Positions 35,403-47,586 are shown, counted from the stretch's first letter. The stretch: 64,000 bases of DNA from Enterobacter sichuanensis (GCF_002939185.1 NZ_POVL01000026.1:1-64000); one strand, 5' to 3'. A program made the numbers and translations. Notes: generated from the sequence alone by a model not told the origin.

Positions 35403-36137
35403 ATGTCCGTACTCGATCTAAACGCGCTTAACGCATTGCCGAAAGTCGAACGCATTCTGGCACTCGCCGAAACCAACGCTCAGCTGGAGAAGCTCGACGC
35501 CGAAGGGCGTGTGGCGTGGGCGCTGGAAAACCTGCCGGGAGACTATGTGCTGTCGTCGAGCTTTGGTATTCAGGCGGCGGTCAGTTTGCATCTGGTGAAT
35601 CAGATCCGCCCGGGCATACCGGTGATCCTCACCGATACCGGCTACCTGTTCCCGGAAACCTACCAGTTTATTGACGAGCTGACGGACAAGCTCAGGCTGA
35701 ACCTGAAAGTCTACCGCGCGGCTGAAAGCGCGGCCTGGCAGGAGGCGCGCTACGGCAAGCTGTGGGAGCAGGGTGTTGAGGGCATTGAGAAATACAATGA
35801 GATCAACAAGGTTGAGCCGATGAACCGGGCGCTGAAAGAGCTGAACGCGCAGACGTGGTTTGCGGGGCTGCGCCGTGAGCAGTCCGGCAGCCGCGCCACG
35901 CTGCCGGTGCTGGCGGTTCAGCGCGGGGTGTTTAAAGTGCTGCCGATCATCGACTGGGATAACCGGACGGTGTACCAGTACCTGCAAAAACACGGGCTGA
36001 AGTACCATCCGCTGTGGGATCAGGGCTACCTGTCAGTGGGAGATACCCACACCACGCGCAAATGGGAACCGGGAATGGCGGAAGAAGAGACGCGATTCTT
36101 TGGGCTGAAGCGCGAGTGCGGGCTGCACGAAGGGTAA
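35403..36137 (+). CDS. cysH: PAPS reductase CysH
   Basis: CysH reduces phosphoadenylyl sulfate to sulfite using thioredoxin. The 244 residues have the adenylyl-binding [11 protein letters not shown] region, the [10 protein letters not shown] block and the single catalytic cysteine C239 in the C-terminal ECGLHEG tail. It lacks the extra cysteine pairs of APS reductases, so it is the PAPS type. Last gene of cysJIH. In E. coli K-12 the CRISPR-Cas locus lies between cysH and iap, but here only 71 bp separate them. Confidence 0.96.
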   Translation: MSVLDLNALNALPKVERILALAETNAQLEKLDAEGRVAWALENLPGDYVLSSSFGIQAAVSLHLVNQIRPGIPVILTDTGYLFPETYQFIDELTDKLRLNLKVYRAAESAAWQEARYGKLWEQGVEGIEKYNEINKVEPMNRALKELNAQTWFAGLRREQSGSRATLPVLAVQRGVFKVLPIIDWDNRTVYQYLQKHGLKYHPLWDQGYLSVGDTHTTRKWEPGMAEEETRFFGLKRECGLHEG

Positions 36138-36147
36138 TTTCATTGAC

Positions 36148-36182
36148 TCCCTCTCCCTGTGGGAGAGGGTTGGGGTGAGGGC
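36148..36182. repeat. Second copy of the CCCTCTCCC...GGGTGAGGG repeat
   Basis: TCCCTCTCCCTGTGGGAGAGGG followed (in part) by TTGGGGTGAGGG forms a hairpin between the convergent cysH and iap genes. It is close in sequence to the copy at 41-76. Confidence 0.7.
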
Positions 36183-36208
36183 ATCAGGCCGCACGGCGTT
36201 CAAAAACC

Positions 36209-37252
36209 TCAGGCTTTCCCCGCTTTCGCCAGCTCCTTCACCAGCGGCAGCATCACTTTCACCACATCCCGGCTGCGGTGCTCTATGCGCTGCGGCAGGG
36301 CGCTATCAATGTGCTGTTGATTATCCAGCATCACGTTATGCCAGCTTCTCCCGTCCGGGAAGGCTTTCGATTTAGTCCGCTGCTGATAGCCATCTTTCTT
36401 GCCCAGCGACCAGTTTGTCGCTTCCACATACAGTACCGGAATGCCGGCCTTATCGAACACTTCGCCGTCGTTACAGCAGCCCGTTCCTCGCGGATAGCTG
36501 GCGTTCCCGCCAGGATTGGTCGTGGCATAAACGCCATGGCTGCGGGCAATCGCCAGCGCCCGGTCACGGGTCAGTTTCCGCACGGTACCTAGCGTACTCT
36601 GTCCGCTATTGAAATAGAGCTTATCGCCGACGATTAAATTATCGAGGTTAATCACCAGCAGCGTATTTTTCTTCTCTTCTGCACTCATGCGCTTAAGGAG
36701 ATTCTCAGCGCCAAGCTTGCCTTCCTCTTCGCCGCTGGTCGCCACAAAGCGAATACCATATTTTGTCGGGATGTCTTTCATCCGCTCGGCCAGCTCAAGC
36801 ATCACGCCCAGGCCTGCGGCGTTATCGTCCATGCCCTGCAGCGTCAGCCCACCGAGGTTGTTATCCGAATCTGCGTCACTCTGCGGGGCGTAGGTATCAA
36901 GGTGCGCCATAATAATGATCTGCTCAGCCGCGCGACCTTCATGTGCCGCGATAACCGTACTGCCGGTCACGTTATGCCAGTTTTTGGTTTTATTTCTGGA
37001 GGTATAAACGTAGCGACTGTGAAACGAACGGATATCGCTCTGGTAACCCATATCGGCAAACTGCTGACGAATATAGTCGGCGGAGAGCATTTCCGCCGGA
37101 GAGCCGGTCATGCGTCCGGGAAAGACGGTAGCAATATGCCGCGCCTGCATATTGGCGATTTCACCATACGGTTGATTTTTTGCCTGAGCCGGAAGGATAA
37201 AGCAAACGCCGAGCGCCAGGGCAGCGATACGGTGGCGCGTTGCGGAAAACAT
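36209..37252 (-). CDS. iap: Aminopeptidase Iap (alkaline phosphatase isozyme conversion)
   Basis: Iap is a periplasmic M28-family zinc aminopeptidase that trims the N-terminal arginine of alkaline phosphatase. The 347 residues begin with a signal peptide, probably cleaved after PAQA at residue 24. Metal-binding residues are visible as H117 and D119 (AHLDTYAP), D142/D143 (MDDNAAG) and E175/E176 (SGEEEG). Convergent with cysH and divergent from the cysG-cysDNC block. Confidence 0.95.
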   Translation of the reverse strand: MFSATRHRIAALALGVCFILPAQAKNQPYGEIANMQARHIATVFPGRMTGSPAEMLSADYIRQQFADMGYQSDIRSFHSRYVYTSRNKTKNWHNVTGSTVIAAHEGRAAEQIIIMAHLDTYAPQSDADSDNNLGGLTLQGMDDNAAGLGVMLELAERMKDIPTKYGIRFVATSGEEEGKLGAENLLKRMSAEEKKNTLLVINLDNLIVGDKLYFNSGQSTLGTVRKLTRDRALAIARSHGVYATTNPGGNASYPRGTGCCNDGEVFDKAGIPVLYVEATNWSLGKKDGYQQRTKSKAFPDGRSWHNVMLDNQQHIDSALPQRIEHRSRDVVKVMLPLVKELAKAGKA

Positions 37253-37427
37253 AGGGAGTCCTTAAAAAACAGAGCAAAATTTTAACCCGCCTAGTATGAA
37301 ACTGTGATCGCCCATACACAATTTGAATTGCTCTTAAATGCCCGAAATTTCGCGTGTTAAGCACTTTTTGATATTTGCTTTTTCATTGCGTTATTCCATT
37401 GAGTAACTACTCATTCCAATTCGTAAT

Positions 37428-37456
37428 TTCATTCGGTCTAAGCCGCCCCCTATAGT
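37428..37456 (+). promoter_or_regulatory. Candidate promoter of cysG-cysDNC
   Basis: TTCATT (37428-37433), a 17-bp spacer and TATAGT (37451-37456) lie just before the cysG start. The poor -35 and the AT-rich repeats upstream (TTATTCCATTGAGTAACTAC and CATTCCAATTC) fit a promoter that needs an activator such as CysB. Inference from sequence only. Confidence 0.45.
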
Positions 37457-37472
37457 CCCTCTATTCCTTGTT

Positions 37473-38849
37473 GTGAGTGAGTTGTTGCTTGTGGACTATC
37501 TGCCCTTATTTGCCGCGATTAAAGAGAAACCGGTGCTGGTTGTTGGTACCGGTGACATTGCCGATCGCAAAATCGCGTTTCTGCAGCGTGCGGGCGCGCA
37601 GGTGCAGACCGTTGCAGAGGCAGATTTTGACGAATCACAGATCGACAGCGTGGTGCTGGTGATTGCGGCAACGGAAAATCGCGAACTCAACCGGCGGATC
37701 TCCGAGGCCGCGCAGGCGCGTTACCGCCTGGTGAACGTGGTCGACGACCAGCCTTTATGCTCGTTTATCTTCCCCTCAATCGTCGACCGATCGCCGCTGC
37801 TGGTGGCTATCTCTTCCGGCGGCACCGCACCGGTGCTGGCGCGCGTGCTGCGTGAAAAAATCGAAGCGCTGCTGCCAACCAGCCTTGGACGAATGGCGGA
37901 GAAAGCCAGCTACTGGCGCAACCATCTGAAAACCCGCCTGACCAGCGTGACGGAACGCCGTCGCTTCTGGGAGCGCGTGTTTCGCGGCCGCTTTGCCAGC
38001 CTGATGCATGCCGGTAATGAGACGGCGGCACAAAAAATTCTTGAAGACGAACTGGATAACCCCGGCAGCACGGGCGGGGAAATCATTCTGGTGGGGGCCG
38101 GGCCAGGTGATGCCGGACTCCTGACGCTGCGTGGCCTGCAGGTACTGCAGGATGCGGACGTGGTGTTCTATGACCACCTGGTTACCGACGGCGTGCGCGA
38201 ACTGATCCGTCGTGATGCGGAGCAAATCTGCGTCGGCAAACGGGCAGGCGAGCACTCTGTCCCCCAGCATGACACCAACCAGATGCTGATTGCGGCCGCC
38301 AGAGCGGGCAAGACCGTGGTGCGCCTGAAAGGCGGCGATCCGTTTATTTTTGGTCGCGGCGGCGAAGAGCTGCAGGCGGCAGCCGAAGCGGGCGTGCCGT
38401 TCCAGGTGGTGCCAGGCATCACGGCGGCCTCTGCGGTAACGGCCTACGCCGGTATTCCGCTCACGCATCGCGATTACGCCCAGAGCGTGACCTTTGTGAC
38501 CGGCCATTACAAGGCGGACAGCACGCCGTTTGACTGGTCGCACCTCGCCCAGAGCCGACAGACGCTGGCTATCTACATGGGCACCATGAAGGCGGCGGAC
38601 ATCAGCGAACAGCTTATTCAGCACGGCCGTGAGGCAACGACGCCAGTCGCCGTGATTTCCCGCGGTACGCGCGTCGATCAGCACGTTGCTGTCGGCACAC
38701 TTCAGGAACTTGCAACCCTGGCGAAAGACGCCCCGATGCCCGCCCTGATTGTGGTTGGGGAAGTGGTGCAACTGCACAGCACGCTCGCCTGGTTTCAGCA
38801 CACAACCGACACAGAAGGCTTCGGCGCTTCTGTCATAAATTTGGCTTAA
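37473..38849 (+). CDS. cysG: Siroheme synthase CysG (copy next to cysDNC)
   Basis: A trifunctional enzyme that methylates uroporphyrinogen III, oxidises precorrin-2 and inserts iron to make siroheme for CysI. The 458 residues have an N-terminal dehydrogenase/ferrochelatase part ([27 protein letters not shown]) and a C-terminal SUMT part ([40 protein letters not shown]). The start is uncertain: GTG at 37473, or GTG at 37491, which gives MDYLPLF like the E. coli start MDHLPIF. In K-12 the only cysG lies by nirBD, so this copy is an extra or relocated gene in the sulfate operon, 9 bp before cysD. Confidence 0.92.
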   Translation: MSELLLVDYLPLFAAIKEKPVLVVGTGDIADRKIAFLQRAGAQVQTVAEADFDESQIDSVVLVIAATENRELNRRISEAAQARYRLVNVVDDQPLCSFIFPSIVDRSPLLVAISSGGTAPVLARVLREKIEALLPTSLGRMAEKASYWRNHLKTRLTSVTERRRFWERVFRGRFASLMHAGNETAAQKILEDELDNPGSTGGEIILVGAGPGDAGLLTLRGLQVLQDADVVFYDHLVTDGVRELIRRDAEQICVGKRAGEHSVPQHDTNQMLIAAARAGKTVVRLKGGDPFIFGRGGEELQAAAEAGVPFQVVPGITAASAVTAYAGIPLTHRDYAQSVTFVTGHYKADSTPFDWSHLAQSRQTLAIYMGTMKAADISEQLIQHGREATTPVAVISRGTRVDQHVAVGTLQELATLAKDAPMPALIVVGEVVQLHSTLAWFQHTTDTEGFGASVINLA

Positions 38850-38858
38850 GGAACGGTT

Positions 38859-39767
38859 ATGGACCAAAAACGTCTTACTCACCTGCGACAGCTTGAAGCG
38901 GAAAGTATCCATATTATCCGCGAAGTGGCTGCCGAGTTTTCTAACCCGGTGATGATGTACTCCATCGGTAAAGATTCCAGCGTCATGCTGCATCTGGCGC
39001 GTAAAGCGTTTTATCCGGGTACGCTGCCGTTCCCGCTCCTGCACGTGGATACTGGCTGGAAATTCCGCGAGATGTATGAGTTCCGCGACCGTACCGCGAA
39101 AGCCTACGGCTGTGAGCTGCTGGTGCATAAAAACCCGGAAGGGGTGGCGATGGGCATTAACCCGTTCGTGCACGGCAGCGCCAAACACACCGATATCATG
39201 AAAACCGAGGGGCTGAAGCAGGCGCTGAATAAATACGGTTTTGATGCGGCCTTCGGCGGCGCGCGCCGTGACGAAGAGAAATCCCGCGCCAAAGAGCGCA
39301 TCTACTCCTTCCGCGACCGCTTCCACCGCTGGGATCCCAAAAACCAGCGTCCGGAGCTGTGGCACAACTACAACGGTCAGATCAACAAAGGCGAAAGCAT
39401 TCGCGTCTTCCCGCTCTCCAACTGGACCGAGCTGGATATCTGGCAGTACATCTATCTGGAAAATATCGAGATCGTTCCGCTGTATCTGGCGGCTGAACGC
39501 CCGGTGCTGGAGCGCGACGGCATGCTGATGATGATCGACGACGATCGTATCGACCTGCAGCCGGGGGAAGTGATCAAAAAACAGATGGTGCGTTTCCGTA
39601 CCCTGGGCTGCTGGCCGCTGACCGGCGCGGTGGAATCCAGCGCGCAGACGCTGCCGGAGATCATCGAAGAGATGCTGGTGTCGACCACCAGCGAGCGACA
39701 GGGGCGCGTGATCGACCGCGACCAGGCAGGCTCGATGGAGCTGAAGAAACGTCAGGGTTATTTCTAA
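38859..39767 (+). CDS. cysD: Sulfate adenylyltransferase subunit CysD
   Basis: CysD is the catalytic subunit of ATP sulfurylase and makes APS from ATP and sulfate. The 302 residues carry the PP-loop [12 protein letters not shown] and the [15 protein letters not shown] block. It works with the GTPase CysN, whose gene starts 9 bp downstream. Second gene of the cysG-cysD-cysN-cysC operon. Confidence 0.97.
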   Translation: MDQKRLTHLRQLEAESIHIIREVAAEFSNPVMMYSIGKDSSVMLHLARKAFYPGTLPFPLLHVDTGWKFREMYEFRDRTAKAYGCELLVHKNPEGVAMGINPFVHGSAKHTDIMKTEGLKQALNKYGFDAAFGGARRDEEKSRAKERIYSFRDRFHRWDPKNQRPELWHNYNGQINKGESIRVFPLSNWTELDIWQYIYLENIEIVPLYLAAERPVLERDGMLMMIDDDRIDLQPGEVIKKQMVRFRTLGCWPLTGAVESSAQTLPEIIEEMLVSTTSERQGRVIDRDQAGSMELKKRQGYF

Positions 39768-39776
39768 GGAGCCGCC

Positions 39777-41201
39777 ATGAACACCACTATTGCTCAACAA
39801 ATTGCCAAAGAAGGCGGCGTGGAAGCGTATCTGCACGCGCAACAACATAAAAGCCTGCTGCGTTTTCTGACCTGCGGCAGCGTGGATGACGGGAAAAGTA
39901 CCCTTATTGGCCGCCTGCTGCACGATACGCGCCAGATTTATGAAGACCAGCTCTCTTCCCTGCATAACGACAGTAAGCGTCACGGTACCCAGGGCGAAAA
40001 ACTCGACCTGGCGCTGCTGGTGGATGGCCTGCAGGCGGAACGCGAGCAGGGCATCACCATCGACGTGGCCTATCGTTATTTCTCCACCGAGAAGCGCAAA
40101 TTTATTATCGCCGACACCCCGGGGCACGAGCAGTACACCCGCAATATGGCGACCGGTGCGTCGACCTGTGACCTGGCGATCCTGCTGATCGACGCCCGTA
40201 AAGGCGTGCTGGATCAGACCCGTCGCCACAGCTTTATCTCCACGCTGCTGGGGATCAAACACCTGGTGGTGGCCATCAATAAGATGGATCTGGTGAGCTT
40301 CAGTGAAGAGACGTTCGACGCGATCCGCCAGAGCTACCTGACCTTTGCTGAACAGCTGCCGGGCAACCTCGACATTCGCTTTGTGCCGCTCTCGGCGCTG
40401 GAAGGGGACAATGTCGCCTCCCAGAGCGCGAACATGCCGTGGTACAGCGGCCCGACGCTGCTGGAAGTGCTGGAGACCGTTGAGATCCAGCGCGTGGTCG
40501 ACACCCAGCCGATGCGCTTTCCGGTGCAGTACGTCAACCGTCCGAACCTCGATTTCCGCGGGTTCTCCGGTACCCTCGCTTCGGGTGTCGTGAAGGTGGC
40601 GCAACGCGTCAAGGTGCTGCCATCCGGTGTGGAATCAACCATTGCCCGTATCGTTACCTTTGACGGTGACCTGCAGGAAGCGGGCGCCGGTGAAGCGGTA
40701 ACGCTGGTACTGAAAGACGAGATTGATATCAGTCGCGGAGACCTGCTGGTGGATGCCCAGGAAACGCTGGCGGCCGTGCAGGGTGCTTCCGTGGACGTGG
40801 TATGGATGGCGGAGCAGCCGCTGACCGCGGGTCAGAGCTATGACATCAAAATTGCCGGCAAGAAAACCCGCGCCCGCGTGGATGGCATTCAGTTCCAGGT
40901 GGACATCAACAACCTGACCCAGCGCGAGGTCACCGAGCTGCCGCTGAACGGCATTGGTCTGGTCGATCTGACCTTCGACGAACCGCTGGTGCTGGATCCG
41001 TATCAGCAGAACCCGGTGACGGGCGGGCTGATCTTTATCGACCGCTTGACGAACGTCACCGTCGGCGCGGGAATGGTGCGCGAGCCAAACGAGCAGGCGA
41101 GCGTGGCCTCGGAATTCAGCGCCTTTGAGCTGGAACTGAACGCACTGGTGCGTAAGCACTTCCCGCACTGGGGCGCACGCGATCTGCTGGGAGGTAAGTA
41201 A
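39777..41201 (+). CDS. cysN: Sulfate adenylyltransferase GTPase subunit CysN
   Basis: CysN couples GTP hydrolysis to the otherwise unfavourable APS synthesis by CysD. The 474 residues are an EF-Tu-like GTPase with G1 [16 protein letters not shown]3 [17 protein letters not shown] and G4 NKMDLV, followed by two beta-barrel domains. Its stop overlaps the cysC start by one base (TAATG). Confidence 0.97.
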   Translation: MNTTIAQQIAKEGGVEAYLHAQQHKSLLRFLTCGSVDDGKSTLIGRLLHDTRQIYEDQLSSLHNDSKRHGTQGEKLDLALLVDGLQAEREQGITIDVAYRYFSTEKRKFIIADTPGHEQYTRNMATGASTCDLAILLIDARKGVLDQTRRHSFISTLLGIKHLVVAINKMDLVSFSEETFDAIRQSYLTFAEQLPGNLDIRFVPLSALEGDNVASQSANMPWYSGPTLLEVLETVEIQRVVDTQPMRFPVQYVNRPNLDFRGFSGTLASGVVKVAQRVKVLPSGVESTIARIVTFDGDLQEAGAGEAVTLVLKDEIDISRGDLLVDAQETLAAVQGASVDVVWMAEQPLTAGQSYDIKIAGKKTRARVDGIQFQVDINNLTQREVTELPLNGIGLVDLTFDEPLVLDPYQQNPVTGGLIFIDRLTNVTVGAGMVREPNEQASVASEFSAFELELNALVRKHFPHWGARDLLGGK

Positions 41202-41806
41202 TGGCCGCCCATGATGAGAACGTCGTCTGGCATCCTCATCCGGTCACCCTCGCCCAGCGCGAACAGCTCCACGGCCACCGTGGGGTTGTGCTGTGGTTTA
41301 CCGGGCTCTCTGGCTCCGGTAAATCCACGGTCGCCGGGGCGCTGGAAGAGGCGTTGCACCAGCAGGGAGTAAGCACCTACCTGTTGGATGGCGACAACGT
41401 GCGCCACGGCCTGTGCAGCGATTTGGGGTTCAGCGACGACGATCGTAAAGAGAACATCCGCCGGGTCGGGGAGGTCGCCAGCCTGATGGCGGACGCCGGG
41501 CTGGTAGTGCTGACGGCGTTTATCTCACCGCACCGCGCCGAGCGCCAGATGGTGCGCGAACGTGTGGGTCAGGATCGCTTTATCGAAGTGTTTGTCGACA
41601 CCCCGCTGGAGGTTTGCGAAGCGCGCGATCCGAAAGGGCTGTACAAAAAAGCCCGTGCCGGTGAACTGCGCAACTTCACCGGCATTGACGCGGTCTACGA
41701 AGCGCCTGAATCGCCTGAAATTCACCTGGAAGGTCAACAATTGGTAACAAATTTAGTAAGCCAATTATTAGACCTGCTCAGACGGGACGATATTATCAGA
41801 TCCTGA
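41201..41806 (+). CDS. cysC: Adenylylsulfate kinase CysC
   Basis: CysC phosphorylates APS to PAPS, the substrate of CysH. The 201-residue P-loop kinase has [14 protein letters not shown] near residue 35, the DGDNVRHGL motif, and the [21 protein letters not shown] block (shown in part). With cysD, cysN, cysH, cysJ, cysI and cysG, the window encodes the full sulfate-to-sulfide route except the sulfate transporter. An 11-bp hairpin at 41813-41841 follows. Confidence 0.96.
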   Translation: MAAHDENVVWHPHPVTLAQREQLHGHRGVVLWFTGLSGSGKSTVAGALEEALHQQGVSTYLLDGDNVRHGLCSDLGFSDDDRKENIRRVGEVASLMADAGLVVLTAFISPHRAERQMVRERVGQDRFIEVFVDTPLEVCEARDPKGLYKKARAGELRNFTGIDAVYEAPESPEIHLEGQQLVTNLVSQLLDLLRRDDIIRS

Positions 41807-41812
41807 GACGGT

Positions 41813-41841
41813 ATCGTTCGGGAGCTGTCTTCCCGAACGAT
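41813..41841 (+). other. Stem-loop between cysC and ygbE
   Basis: ATCGTTCGGGA and TCCCGAACGAT make an 11-bp perfect stem with a seven-base loop. No T-run follows, so it looks like an intercistronic stabilising or Rho-related structure, not a simple terminator. Confidence 0.6.
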
Positions 41842-41864
41842 GAGTCACGGTCACAGGATTAGCT

Positions 41865-42191
41865 ATGCGCAACAGTGAAAATTACATCATCACCACCGGG
41901 TCGGAGCCGCTTGCGACCGACGACGAGACGACCTGGTCATTTCCTGGGGCCATCATTGGCTTCGTCTCATGGTTGCTGGCGCTTGGCATTCCGTTTCTCA
42001 TCTACGGCGGTAACACGCTGTTCTTCTTTCTCTACACCTGGCCTTTCTTCCTGGCGTTAATGCCCGTGGCGGTGGTTGTCGGCATTGCGCTGCACTCGCT
42101 GCTCAATGGCCGCCTCCTCTACAGTACCGCGATCACGATTGTGACGGTGGTTCTGATGTTTGGCCTGTTATTTTTGTGGCTCATGGGCTAA
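41865..42191 (+). CDS. ygbE: YgbE, DUF3561 inner membrane protein
   Basis: A 108-residue membrane protein of unknown function, in the same place as E. coli ygbE (cysC-ygbE-ftsB). Three hydrophobic segments are visible: about 30-47 (IIGFVSWLLALGIPFLIYG), 50-75 and 85-106. It has no signal peptide and no charged catalytic pattern. It may be co-transcribed with cysC across the hairpin. Confidence 0.9.
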   Translation: MRNSENYIITTGSEPLATDDETTWSFPGAIIGFVSWLLALGIPFLIYGGNTLFFFLYTWPFFLALMPVAVVVGIALHSLLNGRLLYSTAITIVTVVLMFGLLFLWLMG

Positions 42192-42357
42192 CTTCAGCCA
42201 TAATTCAAACCGTAACCAACTGTGTGGCGATATTGTGCAGGACGATTCTGCGGAAAAAATGTGGTACATTTGCCCGCGATGTTGCGGCATCTCTGTTACC
42301 CCGGCGTTGTGCTCTGGGGAAGTCTTGGGATGAGGATGCCGTTTTTCAGGGGGCAGG

Positions 42358-42669
42358 ATGGGTAAACTAACGCTGCTGTTGCTGGCTTTGCTAATCTGGC
42401 TGCAATATTCGCTGTGGTTCGGTAAGAACGGACTGCACGACTATAGCCGGGTGAGTGATGACGTCGCGGCTCAGCAGGCAACAAACGCCAAACTTAAGGC
42501 GCGAAACGATCAACTCTTCGCTGAAATTGATGACCTCAATGGCGGGCAAGAGGCGATTGAAGAACGCGCACGCAATGAACTCAGTATGACTAAGCCGGGC
42601 GAAACCTTTTATCGTCTGGTTCCGGATGCGTCTAAACGCAATCAGGGCTCAGCACAAAACAATCGATAA
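42358..42669 (+). CDS. ftsB: Cell division protein FtsB
   Basis: FtsB is a bitopic inner-membrane protein of the FtsQ-FtsL-FtsB subcomplex that signals septal peptidoglycan synthesis. The 103 residues give a membrane helix at about 3-20 ([19 protein letters not shown]), then a periplasmic leucine-zipper-like coiled coil (about 28-70), then a C-terminal FtsQ-binding tail with [16 protein letters not shown]. ispD starts 20 bp downstream. Confidence 0.96.
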   Translation: MGKLTLLLLALLIWLQYSLWFGKNGLHDYSRVSDDVAAQQATNAKLKARNDQLFAEIDDLNGGQEAIEERARNELSMTKPGETFYRLVPDASKRNQGSAQNNR

Positions 42670-42688
42670 TCAGGCCCAGGATTACGAC

Positions 42689-43399
42689 ATGGCAGTAACT
42701 TTTTCGGACGTATGCGCCGTGGTGCCGGCCGCAGGTTTTGGCCGGCGCATGCAGACAGAATGTCCCAAGCAATACCTCTCTATTGGCGATAAAACGATCC
42801 TCGAGCACGCCGTGGCGGCGCTGCTGGCGCACCCACGGGTGACGCGGGTGATCATCGCCATCAGCCCGGGCGATGCGCGCTTCGCGCAGTTACCGCTGGC
42901 CAATCACCCACAGATTACCGTTGTCGATGGCGGTGCCGAGCGCGCCGATTCCGTGCTGGCAGGCATTCAGGCTGCCGGAAACGCGCCATGGGTGCTGGTG
43001 CATGACGCGGCGCGTCCGTGTCTGCATCAGGACGATCTCGCTCGCCTGCTGGCGTTGAGTGAAACCAGTCGGGTGGGTGGCATTCTGGCTGCCCCTGTGC
43101 GTGACACCATGAAGCGTGCCGAGCCGGGCAAAGCGGCTATCGCCCACACCGTTGAGCGCGTCGATTTATGGCACGCCCTGACGCCACAATTTTTCCCCCG
43201 CGAATTACTCCATGACTGCTTAACGCGAGCGCTGAATGAAGGGGCGACCATTACGGACGAGGCCTCGGCGCTGGAGTATTGCGGTTTCCACCCAACGCTG
43301 GTTGAAGGACGTGCTGATAATATAAAAGTGACGCGTCCGGAAGATTTACAGCTCGCGGAATTCTATCTTACCCGTTCGACCCATCAGGAGAAGGCATAA
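42689..43399 (+). CDS. ispD: 2-C-methyl-D-erythritol 4-phosphate cytidylyltransferase IspD
   Basis: IspD joins CTP and MEP to give CDP-ME in the non-mevalonate isoprenoid pathway. The ATG at 42689 gives 236 residues, the E. coli length. A longer frame reading back into ftsB is rejected. The CTP-binding loop is [11 protein letters not shown] near residue 10, with PKQYL following, and the VHDAARPC and TDEASALE blocks are present. The stop overlaps the ispF start by one base. Confidence 0.96.
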   Translation: MAVTFSDVCAVVPAAGFGRRMQTECPKQYLSIGDKTILEHAVAALLAHPRVTRVIIAISPGDARFAQLPLANHPQITVVDGGAERADSVLAGIQAAGNAPWVLVHDAARPCLHQDDLARLLALSETSRVGGILAAPVRDTMKRAEPGKAAIAHTVERVDLWHALTPQFFPRELLHDCLTRALNEGATITDEASALEYCGFHPTLVEGRADNIKVTRPEDLQLAEFYLTRSTHQEKA

Positions 43400-43878
43400 T
43401 GCGAATTGGACACGGTTTTGATGTACACGCCTTTGGCGGAGAAGGCCCAATTATCATTGGCGGCGTGCGCATTCCTTATGAAAAAGGGCTGCTGGCGCAT
43501 TCTGATGGCGACGTGGCGCTGCATGCGCTTACCGACGCCTTACTGGGCGCTGCGGCGCTGGGCGATATTGGCAAACTGTTCCCGGACACCGACCCGGCCT
43601 TTAAAGGGGCGGACAGCCGCGAGCTGCTGCGCGAAGCGTGGCGCCGCATTCAGGCGAAAGGCTACACCCTCGGCAACGTTGACGTCACGATTATTGCTCA
43701 GGCACCGAAAATGCTGCCGCATATTCCGCAGATGCGCGTATTTATTGCTGAAGATCTGGGCTGCCATATGGACGACGTCAACGTCAAAGCGACGACCACC
43801 GAGAAGCTGGGCTTTACTGGCCGCGGTGAAGGCATTGCCTGTGAAGCCGTGGCGCTGCTGGTGAAGGCGAGCAAATGA
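43399..43878 (+). CDS. ispF: 2-C-methyl-D-erythritol 2,4-cyclodiphosphate synthase IspF
   Basis: IspF cyclises CDP-ME 2-phosphate to MEcPP with release of CMP. The 159 residues have the metal ligands D8 and H10 in GHGFDVHAF, the third histidine in [14 protein letters not shown], and the [14 protein letters not shown] cytidine-binding segment. It shares a four-base ATGA overlap with truD. IspF works two steps after IspD in the same pathway. Confidence 0.96.
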   Translation: MRIGHGFDVHAFGGEGPIIIGGVRIPYEKGLLAHSDGDVALHALTDALLGAAALGDIGKLFPDTDPAFKGADSRELLREAWRRIQAKGYTLGNVDVTIIAQAPKMLPHIPQMRVFIAEDLGCHMDDVNVKATTTEKLGFTGRGEGIACEAVALLVKASK

Positions 43879-44904
43879 CAGATTTCGACAACCTGACCTA
43901 CCTGCACGGTAAACCGCAGGGGCACGGGGTGCTGAAAGCCAGCCCTGAAGACTTCCTCGTGGTGGAGGATCTGGGCTTTGAGCCGGATGGCGAAGGCGAA
44001 CATATCCTGGTGCGCATTCTTAAAAATGGCTGCAATACCCGTTTTGTGGCCGACGCTCTGGCAAAATTCCTCAAAATTCATGCCCGCGAAGTGAGCTTTG
44101 CTGGTCAGAAAGATAAACACGCCGTCACGGAACAGTGGCTCTGCGCCCGCGTGCCCGGCAATGCGATGCCTGATTTAAGCAAATTTGAACTTGAGGGCTG
44201 TAAGGTACTGGAATATGCCCGCCACAAGCGCAAACTGCGTCTGGGGGCGTTGAAAGGTAACGACTTTACGCTGGTGCTGCGTGAAGTGACCGACCGCGAT
44301 GACGTGGAGAAACGCCTGAATGCCATCAGCGCGCAGGGCGTGCCGAACTACTTTGGCGCACAGCGTTTTGGGATCGGCGGCAGTAACCTGCAGGGCGCAT
44401 TGCGCTGGGCGCAAAGCGATGCGCCGGTTCGTGACAGGAATAAACGCAGTTTTTGGTTGTCGGCGGCCCGCAGTGCGTTGTTTAATCAGATTGTGAGCGA
44501 AAGGCTGAAAAAACCGGACGCGAATCAAGTTGTTGTTGGCGATGCGCTACAATTAGCGGGACGCGGAAGCTGGTTTGTGGCAACGGCCGAAGAGATGGCC
44601 GATGTACAGTCGCGCGTGGACGCCAAAGCGCTGATGATTACCGCCGCGTTGCCCGGTACAGGCGACTGGGGAACCCAGGGCGAAGCCCTGACGGCGGAGC
44701 AGTCTGCCGTTGCGGATGCGCAGGCATTACAATCCTTGCTGGTGCGGGAAAAAGTCGACGCAGCACGCCGCGCGATGCTGCTTTATCCGCAGCAGTTAAG
44801 CTGGAACTGGTGGGATGACGTGACCGTCGAGTTACGTTTCTGGCTGCCGGCAGGTAGCTTTGCCACCAGTGTTGTCAGGGAACTTATCAACACGTCGGGT
44901 GATT

Positions 44905-44924
<20 letters not shown>
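43875..44924 (+). CDS. truD: tRNA pseudouridine(13) synthase TruD
   Basis: TruD makes pseudouridine 13 in tRNA-Glu and is the founder of its own synthase family. The 349 residues have the catalytic D80 in [15 protein letters not shown] and the family-specific [10 protein letters not shown] motif. It overlaps ispF by 4 bases and surE by 20, which implies translational coupling along this operon. Confidence 0.96.
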
Positions 44925-46286
<1,362 letters not shown>

Positions 46287-46402
46287 GACTCGGAATTATC
46301 CAGGGTTATTAAGGCAAATTCAGCGTATGGTGTGGCGCGAAAGATTCGTGCCATCACGGTAAATTTTAAGTCACTGGTAGTTAACACATTCCTGGGGGAT
46401 AA

Positions 46403-47527
46403 ATGAGCGCGGGAAGCCCTAAATTCACCATCAGCCGTGTTGCGGCATTATCACTGGTTTCGCTCTGGCTGGCAGGTTGCACAAGTTCTAATAACGCGCC
46501 TGCGCCCGTCAGTTCCGTCGGCGGAAACAGCGGCTCCGGTAACACGTCCAGCGGAATGTTAATCACGCCGCCGCCTAAAATGGGCACTGCTGCACCGCAG
46601 CAAACACCACAAATTCAGCCTGTGCAACATCCTGTTACACAGCCAATGCAGGTTCAGCCAGTTGAACAACCTGTTCAGACCCAAAATGGCCGCATAGTCT
46701 ATAACCGCCAGTATGGGAACATTCCGAAAGGCAGTTATACCGGTGGCAGCACCTATACCGTGAAGCGTGGCGACACGTTGTTCTATATTGCCTGGATCAC
46801 CGGGAACGATTTCCGTGACCTCGCCCAGCGCAATAACGTGCAGGCCCCATACGGTCTGGAAGTCGGGCAAACGCTGCAGGTTGGCAACGCAACGGGTACG
46901 CCGCTTACGCCTGGCAACACCGTTTCCGCAGCCGACGTGACCGCGCAAAATAACAGCGTTAAGCCTGCACAAAAATCCACCACGGTGGTTGCTTCACAAC
47001 CTGTAATTACGTATTCTGAGGATTCAGGTGATCAGACTGCTAACAAAATGTTGCCGAATAATAAAGGGACTGCGACTGTTGTCACAGCACCGGTAACGGC
47101 ACCTGTGGTTAGCTCTACTGAACCGACTGCCAGCAGTATGACATCCAGTTCGCCAATCTCTGCATGGCGCTGGCCAACTGACGGCAAGGTTATCGAAAAC
47201 TTCTCTTCCTCCGAAGGGGGAAATAAAGGGATCGATATCGCAGGGAGTAAAGGACAGGCTATCATCGCGACCGCAGACGGACGCGTTGTGTATGCCGGTA
47301 ACGCTCTGCGCGGTTACGGTAATCTTATCATCATCAAACACAACGATGATTACCTGAGTGCCTACGCCCATAACGACACAATGCTGGTCCGGGAACAACA
47401 AGAAGTTAAGGCGGGGCAAAAAATCGCTACCATGGGTAGCACCGGAACCAGTTCTACACGCTTGCATTTTGAAATTCGTTACAAGGGGAAATCCGTAAAC
47501 CCGCTGCAGTACTTGCCGCAGCGATAA
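46403..47527 (+). CDS. nlpD: Murein hydrolase activator NlpD
   Basis: NlpD is an outer-membrane lipoprotein that activates the septal amidase AmiC. The 374 residues start with a lipoprotein signal peptide and lipobox LAGC (lipidated C26). A Gln/Pro/Thr-rich linker follows, then a LysM domain (about 118-165, [14 protein letters not shown]) and a C-terminal M23-like LytM domain (about 255-374). The LytM part lacks the full HxxxD/HxH zinc set, fitting an activator without hydrolase activity. In E. coli the main rpoS promoter lies inside nlpD. Confidence 0.96.
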   Translation: MSAGSPKFTISRVAALSLVSLWLAGCTSSNNAPAPVSSVGGNSGSGNTSSGMLITPPPKMGTAAPQQTPQIQPVQHPVTQPMQVQPVEQPVQTQNGRIVYNRQYGNIPKGSYTGGSTYTVKRGDTLFYIAWITGNDFRDLAQRNNVQAPYGLEVGQTLQVGNATGTPLTPGNTVSAADVTAQNNSVKPAQKSTTVVASQPVITYSEDSGDQTANKMLPNNKGTATVVTAPVTAPVVSSTEPTASSMTSSSPISAWRWPTDGKVIENFSSSEGGNKGIDIAGSKGQAIIATADGRVVYAGNALRGYGNLIIIKHNDDYLSAYAHNDTMLVREQQEVKAGQKIATMGSTGTSSTRLHFEIRYKGKSVNPLQYLPQR

Positions 47528-47586
47528 TTTGACGGGGCATGCCAGCCAGGGTGTCTCGTCCAGGGATCACGGGTAGGAGCCACCTT
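47467..47586 (+). promoter_or_regulatory. rpoS translational leader with sRNA pairing site
   Basis: The end of nlpD and the 59-bp gap before rpoS correspond to the E. coli rpoS leader that folds over the start codon. The segment 47470-47494 (GAAATTCGTTACAAGGGG, then AAATCC) lies about 93-117 bases upstream of the AUG and is the target that DsrA pairs with in E. coli. The ribosome-site strand GGGTAGGAGCCACCTT precedes the AUG. Function is inferred from this close similarity. Confidence 0.75.

Noticed and set aside
37776-40604. A 942-codon open frame on the minus strand opposite cysG, cysD and cysN
   Set aside because: It mirrors the codon phase of three well-conserved genes on the other strand and shows no domain, only low-complexity His/Arg-rich sequence. 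Such antisense frames are common in GC-rich coding DNA.
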